Shown piece by piece: positions 18,674-25,871 of a stretch of DNA of 43,109 nt. Source of the stretch: an uncultured Tenacibaculum sp. (lineage in GTDB: Bacteria > Bacteroidota > Bacteroidia > Flavobacteriales > Flavobacteriaceae). Where the stretch lies: positions 1-43,109 of the forward strand of contig CAKZVD010000073.1 in NCBI GenBank assembly GCA_937922085.1, given 5' to 3'. Made by a program: the position numbers and the translations under genes. Every line of letters begins with the position of its first letter. Position 1 is the stretch's first letter. The notes under the pieces are model-generated. The model ran no database searches and was not told where the DNA came from. It worked only from the letters and a program-made list of their open reading frames with translations.

Positions 18674-19231
18674 ATGGAAGTACTCATACATTTTATTTTC
18701 CAATTATTTAAAATAGGAATACTGGCTTTTTTATATTCATTTTTGTGGGTGAAATTTTTGATAATAGTTAAATTATTTAAACCAAAATTGAAAGTAAAAG
18801 AACAGATGAGTTATTATATAACTGTATATGTTCTTCTATTAATATTTTCATTCACTTATTTTGGAAATCACGGTTTAGGTGATGGACCTAAAATTCCTAT
18901 CGGTTATTGGGAAACCATAGAGAATGTTAATTGGCAAGATTATGGGTATTTAGAAAAAGTAAAAAGTAGTGATGGGAAAAATATTGAAATTGAAAAATTT
19001 TTAGTTGAAAATAGCAAGCTTTGTGGAAAATATGGAGGTTTTTTTTACAATTATAGCCATTCTTATTTTGTTTATAATTTGTATACGAAGAAACTTACTG
19101 AGTTTGAAACCAAATTACTTTATAATAAATATGCAAATAAAAATGATTTACCTAAATCAAACGAATTACTCAGTTTTAATAAAAACTACACTAATTACTG
19201 GGGAGGAATTAGATTTTTAATGTATCCATAA
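18674..19231 (+). CDS. hypothetical membrane protein
   Basis: 185 residues: two N-terminal membrane helices (about 5-32 and 46-62), then a soluble domain beginning FGNHGLGDGPKIPIGYWETIENVNW. Two cysteines at most, no catalytic motif recognised. Tightly spaced between DUF2809 (2 bp) and DUF1361 (9 bp), hence an operon member. A shorter internal frame (19005-19220) is a shadow. Confidence 0.78.
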   Translation: MEVLIHFIFQLFKIGILAFLYSFLWVKFLIIVKLFKPKLKVKEQMSYYITVYVLLLIFSFTYFGNHGLGDGPKIPIGYWETIENVNWQDYGYLEKVKSSDGKNIEIEKFLVENSKLCGKYGGFFYNYSHSYFVYNLYTKKLTEFETKLLYNKYANKNDLPKSNELLSFNKNYTNYWGGIRFLMYP

Positions 19232-19240
19232 ATAAAAAAT

Positions 19241-19894
19241 ATGATCACAAAGCATTTAACAAAAAAGCAAAACGCACTATTATTATTAGTTATCTTTTGC
19301 ATTTTCTTAGAATTATTAAGAGTACAATTAACACAAAGTTTAAAATTCAGTTTTTTATTATGGAACTTATTTTTAGCTTTTATTCCTTATGTAATTTCAG
19401 AGTTTATTAAAATCAGTAAATTAGTAAGACAGTCTAAGTTTAAAATGATTTTAGTTTTAATTTGTTGGGTTTTATTTTTACCAAATGCTCCATACATAAT
19501 TACGGATTTCATTCATTTTAGAACCAATAATTCAATGGTTTGGTATGATTTATTTCTCTTGTTTTGTTTTGCAAATACAGGGTTGATACTAGCAATTATT
19601 TCTATAAAAGACATTCATTCAGTGATTATAAAAATATGGAATGTACGAATCGGAAATATTTTTACAACAAGCATGTTTTTTTTATGCGGATTTGGAATTT
19701 ATTTAGGGAGATTCTTACGGTTTAATTCTTGGGATATTATCAGTTCACCTATGTCACTTTTAAATAAAAGTATATTAAGTTTTATGAAAATAGAAGCATG
19801 GTATGTTACTTTAGGATTTGGTGTGTTTTTATGGATATTATTCTCTTTATATAGTACAAACGTATCTACTGAAGTGAAAAATAATTCAAATTAA
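19241..19894 (+). CDS. DUF1361 domain-containing membrane protein
   Basis: 217 residues and six to seven predicted membrane helices. DUF1361 core: FLLWNLFLAFIPYVISE, LICWVLFLPNAPYIITDFIHF, WYDLFLLFCFANTGLIL, and FGIYLGRFLRFNSWDI. Integral membrane protein of unknown function; last gene of the coq4-like/DUF2809/DUF1361 operon. Only about 125 bp separate its stop from the ATG of the outer-membrane barrel gene. Confidence 0.9.
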   Translation: MITKHLTKKQNALLLLVIFCIFLELLRVQLTQSLKFSFLLWNLFLAFIPYVISEFIKISKLVRQSKFKMILVLICWVLFLPNAPYIITDFIHFRTNNSMVWYDLFLLFCFANTGLILAIISIKDIHSVIIKIWNVRIGNIFTTSMFFLCGFGIYLGRFLRFNSWDIISSPMSLLNKSILSFMKIEAWYVTLGFGVFLWILFSLYSTNVSTEVKNNSN

Positions 19895-19951
19895 TGTTTA
19901 AATTAAATTTTGATTATCAGGTTTCTGTGCTTTGTTAAAAGTTAAAAAACC

Positions 19952-19969
19952 TTAAATTTTAAAATTTAA
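19952..19969. promoter_or_regulatory. 18-bp perfect AT palindrome upstream of barrel gene 1
   Basis: TTAAATTTTAAAATTTAA is perfectly self-complementary and ends 49 bp before the ATG at 20019. It could be an operator or simply AT-rich chance symmetry. The paralogous gene at 21591 has a different AT inverted repeat upstream. Confidence 0.3.
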
Positions 19970-20018
19970 AGTAATGTTCTCATTTTATCTCGACAAATGT
20001 GATATCAAAATTTTAAAA

Positions 20019-20921
20019 ATGAAAAAAAGTAATAGATTAATACTATCAATTTTTACAATGGTAGGAATGTCAACCGTTTCAAATGCACAAGGATTATTAG
20101 ACGGTTTTACTCCTAAAAAAGGAGATTTATCAGTAACAGCTTCTTATTCAAGAAGTCAATTTGATGGGTTTTATGTAGGAGAAACAAAAGTAGATGGAGT
20201 ACCAGTACACGAAGAAATTAATCAGAATATTTTTTCATTATATGCTAAGTACGGAATTACAGATCGCTTATCAGCTGTAGTGAGTTTACCTTTTATATCG
20301 GCAGAGAATACAAATGGTTTAGCTGATCCTGTAAATGGTGAAAATTCAATTTCTGAATTACAAGATATTTCGATAGCATTAAAATTGAATGCTCATAAAT
20401 TTAATTTTACTGGAGCAGATTTAAACATCATTACAGGGGTTACAGCTGTAATTCCAACAGGGTATGAACCAAACGGAATTTTATCTGTAGGTAGTGGAGC
20501 GTTTGGAGTAGATGTAACTGCAGGTTTACATTTAAATACAGATGTAGGTTTTTTCTCTACACTTTTAGCTGGATATAATTTTAGAGGAGACGCAGATAAT
20601 GATTTAACACCAGGAGGAGATTTTGGTGTACCAAATTCATTTGTTACTACAGGAAAAATAGGTTATACAAGTGATTTTATTTATGTAGAAGCATGGGCAG
20701 ACTATTCTAGAGCCGAAGAAGGTGTAGATATTGCTAGTCCTAGTTTTAGAGGGAATTTTCCAGAAACTAAGGTAGAATATAGTAGAGTAGGAGTTAGTGT
20801 ATATAAAAATATAATTCCAGAATTAGGAGTTAGTTTAGGTTTCGGTAAAGTAATAGATGGAAGAAACTTAGGTGATTCTACTATTTACTCAGCTGGTTTA
20901 ACTTATAATGTATCCTTATAA
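20019..20921 (+). CDS. outer-membrane beta-barrel (transporter-like) protein, copy 1
   Basis: 300 residues from ATG 20019, which opens a clear signal peptide (MKKSNRLILSIFTMVGMSTVSNA). The mature protein is a string of amphipathic strands ending in an aromatic/hydrophobic C-terminal strand (YSAGLTYNVSL), typical of outer-membrane barrels annotated as transporter or phenol-degradation MetA-like. Notable pieces: YGITDRLSAVVSLPFI, AVIPTGYEPNGILSVGSGAFGVD. About 75-80 percent identical by eye to the gene at 21591, so a tandem duplicate. Ligand unknown. Confidence 0.85.
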   Translation: MKKSNRLILSIFTMVGMSTVSNAQGLLDGFTPKKGDLSVTASYSRSQFDGFYVGETKVDGVPVHEEINQNIFSLYAKYGITDRLSAVVSLPFISAENTNGLADPVNGENSISELQDISIALKLNAHKFNFTGADLNIITGVTAVIPTGYEPNGILSVGSGAFGVDVTAGLHLNTDVGFFSTLLAGYNFRGDADNDLTPGGDFGVPNSFVTTGKIGYTSDFIYVEAWADYSRAEEGVDIASPSFRGNFPETKVEYSRVGVSVYKNIIPELGVSLGFGKVIDGRNLGDSTIYSAGLTYNVSL

Positions 20922-20948
20922 AGAAGAGATAGTATCTCTCATTAAGAT

Positions 20949-20980
20949 AAAAAAAGAGCTTTTTTAAAAGCTCTTTTTTT
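20949..20980. terminator. intrinsic terminator
   Basis: A run of A leading into GAGCTTTT (to 20963), a 2-nt loop, then AAAAGCTC and a run of T (20966-20980): a 15-bp perfect stem. Ends the first barrel gene and could also stop the convergent DUF3820 gene. Confidence 0.85.
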
Positions 20981-21015
20981 ATACATATTATTGTGTGAAA
21001 TTTGTTTAAATATTA

Positions 21016-21231
21016 TTATTTCACTCTTATTTTTTTCAAAATATCTTCGAGTCCATTTAGTTGTAACTCATAAACGAGTGCCATCATTTTGCCTAATTTT
21101 CCAGTAGGAAAACCTTTATTTTTATACCAAATTAAATAATATTCAGGAATATCAACTAAGTATACATTTTTGTATTTACCAAATGGCATTTTCATATTGG
21201 CAGTATCTATTAAAAATTGTTTGTCGTTCAA
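21016..21231 (-). CDS. DUF3820 family protein
   Basis: 71 residues: MKMPFGKYKNVYLVDIPEYYLIWYKNKGFPTGKLG is the family core (a small beta fold with the conserved MPFGKYKG-like opening and PExYLxW). Function unknown; related in fold to the dsDNA-exonuclease-associated quorum-type small domain. It sits in inverted orientation between the two duplicated barrel genes, so it either pre-existed or moved with the duplication. Confidence 0.88.
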   Translation of the reverse strand: MNDKQFLIDTANMKMPFGKYKNVYLVDIPEYYLIWYKNKGFPTGKLGKMMALVYELQLNGLEDILKKIRVK

Positions 21232-21340
21232 AATAATACTAAAATTTAGGGTGTTTAATCACTCTAATTGAAATGATAAAAAGTAGCATCTTATTTATTT
21301 ATAGATTGTGTTTCTTTTGTAAAGATAATGCCATTATTTT

Positions 21341-21365
21341 TTAATTTTATTAAGAATAAAATTAA
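21341..21365. repeat. 11-bp-stem AT inverted repeat
   Basis: Arms TTAATTTTATT and AATAAAATTAA around AAG, perfect over 11 bp. It lies in the 359-bp gap 21232-21590 between DUF3820 and barrel gene 2; that gap otherwise shows only AT-rich sequence. Possible regulatory site or transcript end. Confidence 0.3.
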
Positions 21366-21590
21366 ACTTTTATTTTAAACATAATATTGTTCTTCTTCGC
21401 TTTCGTTTTTTTGCTTTTAATTGTTTAATAAATAGGTGGTAAGTTTTGTTTAAAGTTGAGTGTTTTCTTTTTAAGAAACACGAATATTAGTCTTTCTTAA
21501 TATGTTTTTTTTATCATATATGTTAAGGAATAAAAAAGGTTCGTAATGTTTTTTTTTTTTCGACTTAAGGTTATATCTAAATTTAAAAAG

Positions 21591-22499
21591 ATGAAAAAAA
21601 ACCACTTATTAACCTTATCAATTTTAACTATCCTTGGAACTTCTCTAAATAGCAAAGCTCAAGGTTTATTAGACGGATTTAATCCTAAAAAAGGAAATTT
21701 ATCTGTTTCGACTTCGTATTCAAGAAGTCAGTTTGATTCCTTTTATGTTGGGGAAATAAACACAGAAGGAGTACCTGTACATGAAGAAATTAATCAAAAT
21801 GTTTTTTCTTTGTATGCAAAATATGGTATTACTGATCGATTTTCTGCAATTGTTAGCATACCTTTCATTTCTGCAGAAAATACAAGTAATCAACCAGATC
21901 CTATAAACGGTGAAACAACTATTTCTGAGCTACAAGATATTTCTGTTGCCTTAAAATTAAATGCTTATAAGTTTAATTTCAATAAGGCTGATTTAAATAT
22001 TATTGTTGGAGCAGCAGCAATTATACCTACAGGGTATGAACCTAACGGTATTTTATCTGTAGGTAGCGGTGCTTTCGGTGTAGATGTAACTACGGGTTTG
22101 CATTTGAACACTAAAGTAGGTTTATTTTCTACTCTTTTAGTTAGTTATAGCTTTAAAGGAAATGCGGATAATAACCTTATTCCTGGCGGAAAATTTGGGG
22201 TTCCTAATGCCTTTGTAACTACTGGTAAAATAGGTTATAATAGTAAATTTATTTATGTAGAGGCATGGGCTGATTATTTAAAATCTGAAGAAGGAGTCGA
22301 TATTGGAACTCCTAGTTTTAGAGGAAACCTACCAGAAACTAAGGTAGATTATAGTAGAATAGGAATTACTGTATATAGAAATATAATTCCTCAACTAGGT
22401 ATTAGTTTAGGTGTTGGAAAAGTAATTGATGGAAGAAATTTAAGTAACGCCATTACTTATTCAGCAGGCTTAACATATAATCTATCTTTATTAAAGTAA
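21591..22499 (+). CDS. outer-membrane beta-barrel (transporter-like) protein, copy 2
   Basis: 302 residues from ATG 21591, giving signal peptide MKKNHLLTLSILTILGTSLNSKA. Colinear with copy 1 along its whole length (GLLDGFNPKKGNLSVSTSYSR, YGITDRFSAIVSIPFI, IPTGYEPNGILSVGSGAFGVD, VIDGRNL). Most differences are conservative, so both copies are probably functional. Its upstream region is unrelated to that of copy 1, suggesting the copies are differently regulated. Confidence 0.85.
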   Translation: MKKNHLLTLSILTILGTSLNSKAQGLLDGFNPKKGNLSVSTSYSRSQFDSFYVGEINTEGVPVHEEINQNVFSLYAKYGITDRFSAIVSIPFISAENTSNQPDPINGETTISELQDISVALKLNAYKFNFNKADLNIIVGAAAIIPTGYEPNGILSVGSGAFGVDVTTGLHLNTKVGLFSTLLVSYSFKGNADNNLIPGGKFGVPNAFVTTGKIGYNSKFIYVEAWADYLKSEEGVDIGTPSFRGNLPETKVDYSRIGITVYRNIIPQLGISLGVGKVIDGRNLSNAITYSAGLTYNLSLLK

Positions 22500-22517
22500 T
22501 TTACCTTTTATTAAAAC

Positions 22518-22551
22518 AAAAGAGCGCTAACTTTATGGTTAACGCTCTTTT
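22518..22551. terminator. intrinsic terminator
   Basis: Arms AAAAGAGCG (22518-22526) and CGCTCTTTT (22543-22551), extended inside by CTAAC/GTTAA with one mismatch, then TATTTATT. Follows barrel gene 2 and faces the convergent DUF2459 gene. Confidence 0.82.
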
Positions 22552-22639
22552 ATTTATTAGAAAATACTTTCAAATAAAGGAAAGAGAAAACTTCTTATTA
22601 GTAATTTATTAAAGTTGAATTATATATTATAACAAAAAA

Positions 22640-23287
22640 TTATTGATATTTATTAAGTAAACCAAAATCAAATAAGGTCCAATAACAAGCCTTTAAACCA
22701 CTTTTTTTAAAAGCTTCGTTAGCCCATGTATTACATGTTTTTGTTGGAGAATAAGAACCTTTAGCTTTATAAAAAGTATTATGTTTTCCGTAAATACTTT
22801 GCGGAATTATTATTTTTTGATTTAATGAATCAAGCAAAAATGTTTGTTGTATAAAATCATTTAACTTATACAATTGTTTATCGTTAGCTTTTACAGAAAC
22901 CCAATCCTTTTTTTTTCGATAAAATGATTTAATATGAATAGCTGTTGGATTATTTAAAAATAAAGCACCAAAAGCATATTTAAATTTAAATTTATTCCAA
23001 GTAGGAGTGTTTAAGTAAAAGTTTTCATCTCCCCAACCAAACATTATAAATTTTTTAAATGAATCTATTTTTAAATTTTGTTTGAGCTCTTTTGAAAGTA
23101 ACTCAATAGGAATAATAATACTTAAATGAACACCATTTGTGTCTAAATAAATATCCTTAGAATTTAAAAGATCCTCCTGTTTATTATTAACAGTAAATAA
23201 ACTAATAATGATAGAAAATAATAAGTATATAAATATACTCAAAATAGAATACCCTATATACTTAGTTATTTTTTTTATGAATAGCAT
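22640..23287 (-). CDS. DUF2459 (TIGR02117-type) domain protein
   Basis: 215 residues with one N-terminal membrane segment (YIGYSILSIFIYLLFSIIISLF) and a domain exposed outside it. DUF2459 signature: VHLSIIIPIELL, FGWGDENFYLNTPTW, and late KTCNTWANEAFKKSGLKACYWTLFDFG, containing the conserved Cys-Asn-Thr-Trp. Often annotated as a conserved membrane or secreted protein in this family, function unknown. Its ATG directly abuts the stop codon of the upstream dehydrogenase gene (0 bp gap), so they are co-translated. Confidence 0.85.
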   Translation of the reverse strand: MLFIKKITKYIGYSILSIFIYLLFSIIISLFTVNNKQEDLLNSKDIYLDTNGVHLSIIIPIELLSKELKQNLKIDSFKKFIMFGWGDENFYLNTPTWNKFKFKYAFGALFLNNPTAIHIKSFYRKKKDWVSVKANDKQLYKLNDFIQQTFLLDSLNQKIIIPQSIYGKHNTFYKAKGSYSPTKTCNTWANEAFKKSGLKACYWTLFDFGLLNKYQ

Positions 23288-24496
23288 TTACTCTTTATTA
23301 TCTACATAATTTTGTAAATAAGCATAGCGCTTACTTAATCCCCCTTTATTAGTAGTCATTTTAGCACGTGCTAAAATTTCATCTTTATCATTGTTGTAAA
23401 AAGCAGGAATAACATGTTCTAAAAACATATCACCAAAACCTTCACTAGCATCTTTAGGTAACTCACAAGGTAAGTTATCTACAGCCATTACTACAATAGC
23501 ATCTTCGTCTTTAAAGTTTACTTCTGTTTCTTTTAAAGGATGATAACCATAAATAGGATCTGCAATTGTAGAAGCTCTTAAAGTACTAGCTACAGGGCCA
23601 TCTACATCACAAGAAATATCAGCTACATATCTTATAGCAAAATCAGTTGATTTCGCATCTTCTCTAGTAAATAAATACGGAGCCCCATCTCCATAAAAAT
23701 GCCCTGCAATAAAGAAATCTGTTTCTTTAGCATATGGCATAAAGTTACTTTCGTAACCAGTAGGATCTTTGTAAAATTTAAACTTATCACCAACCTTTCC
23801 ATCTGTACGTCTATTATATTCCATAACATCAACCATACAAAATACAGGCTCTGTAAATTTAGAAGTTAAATACAAAGCATCACTTATTTGTTTCACTTGT
23901 AAATGATCTAAAATCTCTTTAGCTCCAAGCGCAACTTTCCCCGTTCCAGAAAGCACTATTTTAATAGCAGGAAGCGTTATTTTATTAAGTTCTTCTTTCA
24001 TCGCATTTAAGCTGTCTAAAGTTTCTACTTTAGGTAATGAAAAAGAACCTTCTTTAAGACCGATTGCCCTAAATCCGTTATAAGCACCAACTAAACCAGC
24101 ATAACGACCAAAACCAATTAAACGAGCACCATTTTTCTTAATAATAGTTTCATGGTCATACATTTCTATGTTTTTTGCAAGCATTGCTTGTAACAACTTA
24201 CGGTTGTAAGGTTGTTTTTTTATAGTATGACTAAAGAAAAAATATTTTTTATTCGGAATTAAATATTCAGTAGGAACTTCTTTTACTCCTAATAATACAT
24301 CGCAATCACTTAAATCATTAGTAATTTCAAATCCAGCTTTCTTGTATTCATCGTCAGAAAAAACTCGAATATCAGAACTTTCTATCAAAATTTTTGCTTC
24401 TGGAAATTGTGATTTTAGCTCTTGTAATTTAGTAGGAGAGAAAACAACTCTTTTATCTGGTGGGTTTTTACGTTCTTTTAAAATTCCGAATTTCAT
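23288..24496 (-). CDS. saccharopine/alanine dehydrogenase-like NAD(P)-dependent oxidoreductase
   Basis: 402 residues. The N-terminus (MKFGILKERKNPPDKRVVFSP) is the AlaDH/PNT N-terminal domain, continuing with FFFSHTIKKQPYNRKLLQAML and GARLIGFGRYAGLVGAYNG, as in lysine-forming saccharopine dehydrogenases. A nucleotide-binding region follows (IVLSGTGKVALGAKEIL), then DISCDVDGPVAST. Family reaction: NAD-dependent cleavage or formation of saccharopine-type amino acid adducts; exact substrate unclear. Full length, no damage seen. Confidence 0.85.
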   Translation of the reverse strand: MKFGILKERKNPPDKRVVFSPTKLQELKSQFPEAKILIESSDIRVFSDDEYKKAGFEITNDLSDCDVLLGVKEVPTEYLIPNKKYFFFSHTIKKQPYNRKLLQAMLAKNIEMYDHETIIKKNGARLIGFGRYAGLVGAYNGFRAIGLKEGSFSLPKVETLDSLNAMKEELNKITLPAIKIVLSGTGKVALGAKEILDHLQVKQISDALYLTSKFTEPVFCMVDVMEYNRRTDGKVGDKFKFYKDPTGYESNFMPYAKETDFFIAGHFYGDGAPYLFTREDAKSTDFAIRYVADISCDVDGPVASTLRASTIADPIYGYHPLKETEVNFKDEDAIVVMAVDNLPCELPKDASEGFGDMFLEHVIPAFYNNDKDEILARAKMTTNKGGLSKRYAYLQNYVDNKE

Positions 24497-24670
24497 TTAC
24501 TAGCTTGATTTTAAGGATTATTAGTTGATTTGTTTGCTGTTTTTTTGAAAGCACGACGAAATTACAAGTTTTTATAAGTTTGCACAAACGTCTTTTTGTT
24601 TAAATTAAAATAAGATGTTTGAGCTTATCTGTTTTTTTAGGAACAAAAAAATATGACTTTATAAGATATA

Positions 24671-24707
24671 AAAAACTCTCACAAAAATATTTTTTATGAG
24701 AGTTTTT
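24671..24707 (-). terminator. intrinsic terminator of the peptide cluster
   Basis: Arms AAAAACTCTCA (24671-24681) and TGAGAGTTTTT (24697-24707), with A/T flanks. It lies 29 bp past the stop of the last GG-leader peptide gene and marks the end of that leftward transcript. Confidence 0.8.
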
Positions 24708-24735
24708 GAATGAAGATTGAGTTTTGATGTTTGTT

Positions 24736-24930
24736 TTAGTAATTTACTTTATCAATGTCATCATAATTTTTCTCGCAATTAAAATCTAAGCACCTGTCTG
24801 CTATACAGCCACATGCGAAGTAGTTACAGTAAAGATGTGTACCTTCAGGACAATCTATTTGACCTCCATTAATTACTCTTTGTTCTGTTTTACTTAATAC
24901 ATTTCCAATATTTGAAATTGATTTAATCAT
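24736..24930 (-). CDS. GG-leader Cys-rich peptide 1 (6 Cys core)
   Basis: 64 residues. Leader MIKSISNIGNVLSKTEQRVINGG ends in Gly-Gly and matches the leaders of the next two genes; by analogy with double-glycine precursors it would be cleaved after GG by a C39-type peptidase. The 41-residue core has six cysteines (CPEGTHLYCNYFACGC, RCLDFNC), enough for three disulfides or thioether bridges. Last of three tandem genes, 24 bp after the previous stop. Could be a bacteriocin-like or signalling peptide; no transporter, immunity or modification gene is in view. Confidence 0.72.
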   Translation of the reverse strand: MIKSISNIGNVLSKTEQRVINGGQIDCPEGTHLYCNYFACGCIADRCLDFNCEKNYDDIDKVNY

Positions 24931-24954
24931 AATATTCGGTTTTTTATAATGAAT

Positions 24955-25173
24955 TTAAAAGTCTTTAGTTTTGGTTCTACAAGAACAACGCCCTAAGTTA
25001 AGGTCATAAAAAGGTTCTTGAGTATGAACGCAATATCGATCTCTTATGTTTCCATTATATATGGTCCAGTTGCTTAAGTTATTACAAGAAGGCTGATCGG
25101 TTTTTCCACCTTTAATAGATTGTTGTGACTCCTTTGTTAAAAGTGTGCCAATAATTGAAATTGATTTAATCAT
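24955..25173 (-). CDS. GG-leader Cys-rich peptide 2 (4 Cys core)
   Basis: 72 residues. Leader MIKSISIIGTLLTKESQQSIKGG; core with four cysteines and the motif FYDLNLGRCSCRTK, shared with peptide 3 (FYDYNLGRCSCKNK). The sequence just before the ATG (ACCGAATATT) is the same as before the other two genes, showing recent tandem duplication. Function unknown. Confidence 0.72.
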   Translation of the reverse strand: MIKSISIIGTLLTKESQQSIKGGKTDQPSCNNLSNWTIYNGNIRDRYCVHTQEPFYDLNLGRCSCRTKTKDF

Positions 25174-25196
25174 AATATTCGGTTTTTAAGATTGAT

Positions 25197-25397
25197 TTAA
25201 AAGGGGGCGAAGTCGGTATGTGGTTTGTTTTTGCAAGAACAACGACCTAAGTTATAGTCGTAAAATATAATTTGATCTTGACGACAACGGTATATACTGT
25301 TTAGACAAGGGGAAGCTTTAGAAACATCTCCACCTTTAATAGATAGTTGTACTTCTTTTGTTAAAAGTGTACCAATAGTTGAAATTGATTTGATCAT
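25197..25397 (-). CDS. GG-leader Cys-rich peptide 3 (4 Cys core)
   Basis: 66 residues. Leader MIKSISTIGTLLTKEVQLSIKGG; core of 43 residues with four cysteines (PCLNSIYRC and LGRCSC). First gene of the leftward tandem trio, 23 bp before peptide 2. The conserved leader with a divergent core is the classic pattern of a peptide-precursor family. The divergent upstream gap to 25678 (280 bp) must hold its promoter. Confidence 0.72.
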   Translation of the reverse strand: MIKSISTIGTLLTKEVQLSIKGGDVSKASPCLNSIYRCRQDQIIFYDYNLGRCSCKNKPHTDFAPF

Positions 25398-25677
25398 AAT
25401 ATTCGGTCTTTAATGTTTTTCCTTACTCTATTTTTATGCTTTTCAGGTTTCGCATTTTTAAGTTAACTTATACCAAAGATGATCTGTTTTGTGAAGAAAA
25501 AGAAATGAAAAAAGGTGCCATTTATAAAAAAAGGAGGTGTAATTTTAAAATTGTACCCTAAGGTTTTTTGGTTTAAGTTACTGTAATATAGTGTTTTGGT
25601 GATTTTATTTTTGTGTTATATGTAAAACCAGAAAAAATAAAGGTAAATACCTTAAATTTAGAATACCAAAATAAAAT

Positions 25678-25869
25678 ATGATGAAACTATTATCAATTGA
25701 AGATCTAAAAAAGTACGAGTTAAATAGCATGGAACAAATGAGTGTTATGGCTAAAGGAACTCAACATCAATTAAAAGGAGAGTTAGATACAGATGGAGAA
25801 GAAGATTGTTATCCTCAAGCAGAAAAAGTGTGGATAATAAATAGATTGTGTGATAAGCTAACCTATTAA
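25678..25869 (+). CDS. small peptide, possible leader-type precursor
   Basis: 63 residues; a second ATG directly follows the first. The front, LLSIEDLKKYELNSMEQMSVMAKG, resembles the leader pattern of Bacteroidota natural-product precursors (LxxNELSxxEMxxLKGG) but with Lys-Gly instead of Gly-Gly. The rest has two cysteines and an acidic segment (DTDGEEDC). It is divergent from the GG-leader trio and ends 2 bp before the stop of the convergent AraC-TPR regulator. Could also be a chance small gene. Confidence 0.5.
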   Translation: MMKLLSIEDLKKYELNSMEQMSVMAKGTQHQLKGELDTDGEEDCYPQAEKVWIINRLCDKLTY

Positions 25870-25871
25870 AA

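Noticed and set aside
25606..25613. TATTTTTG promoter box for the 63-residue peptide gene
   Set aside because: It matches TAnnTTTG but no -33 element lies at a suitable distance, and such words are frequent in this AT-rich DNA.
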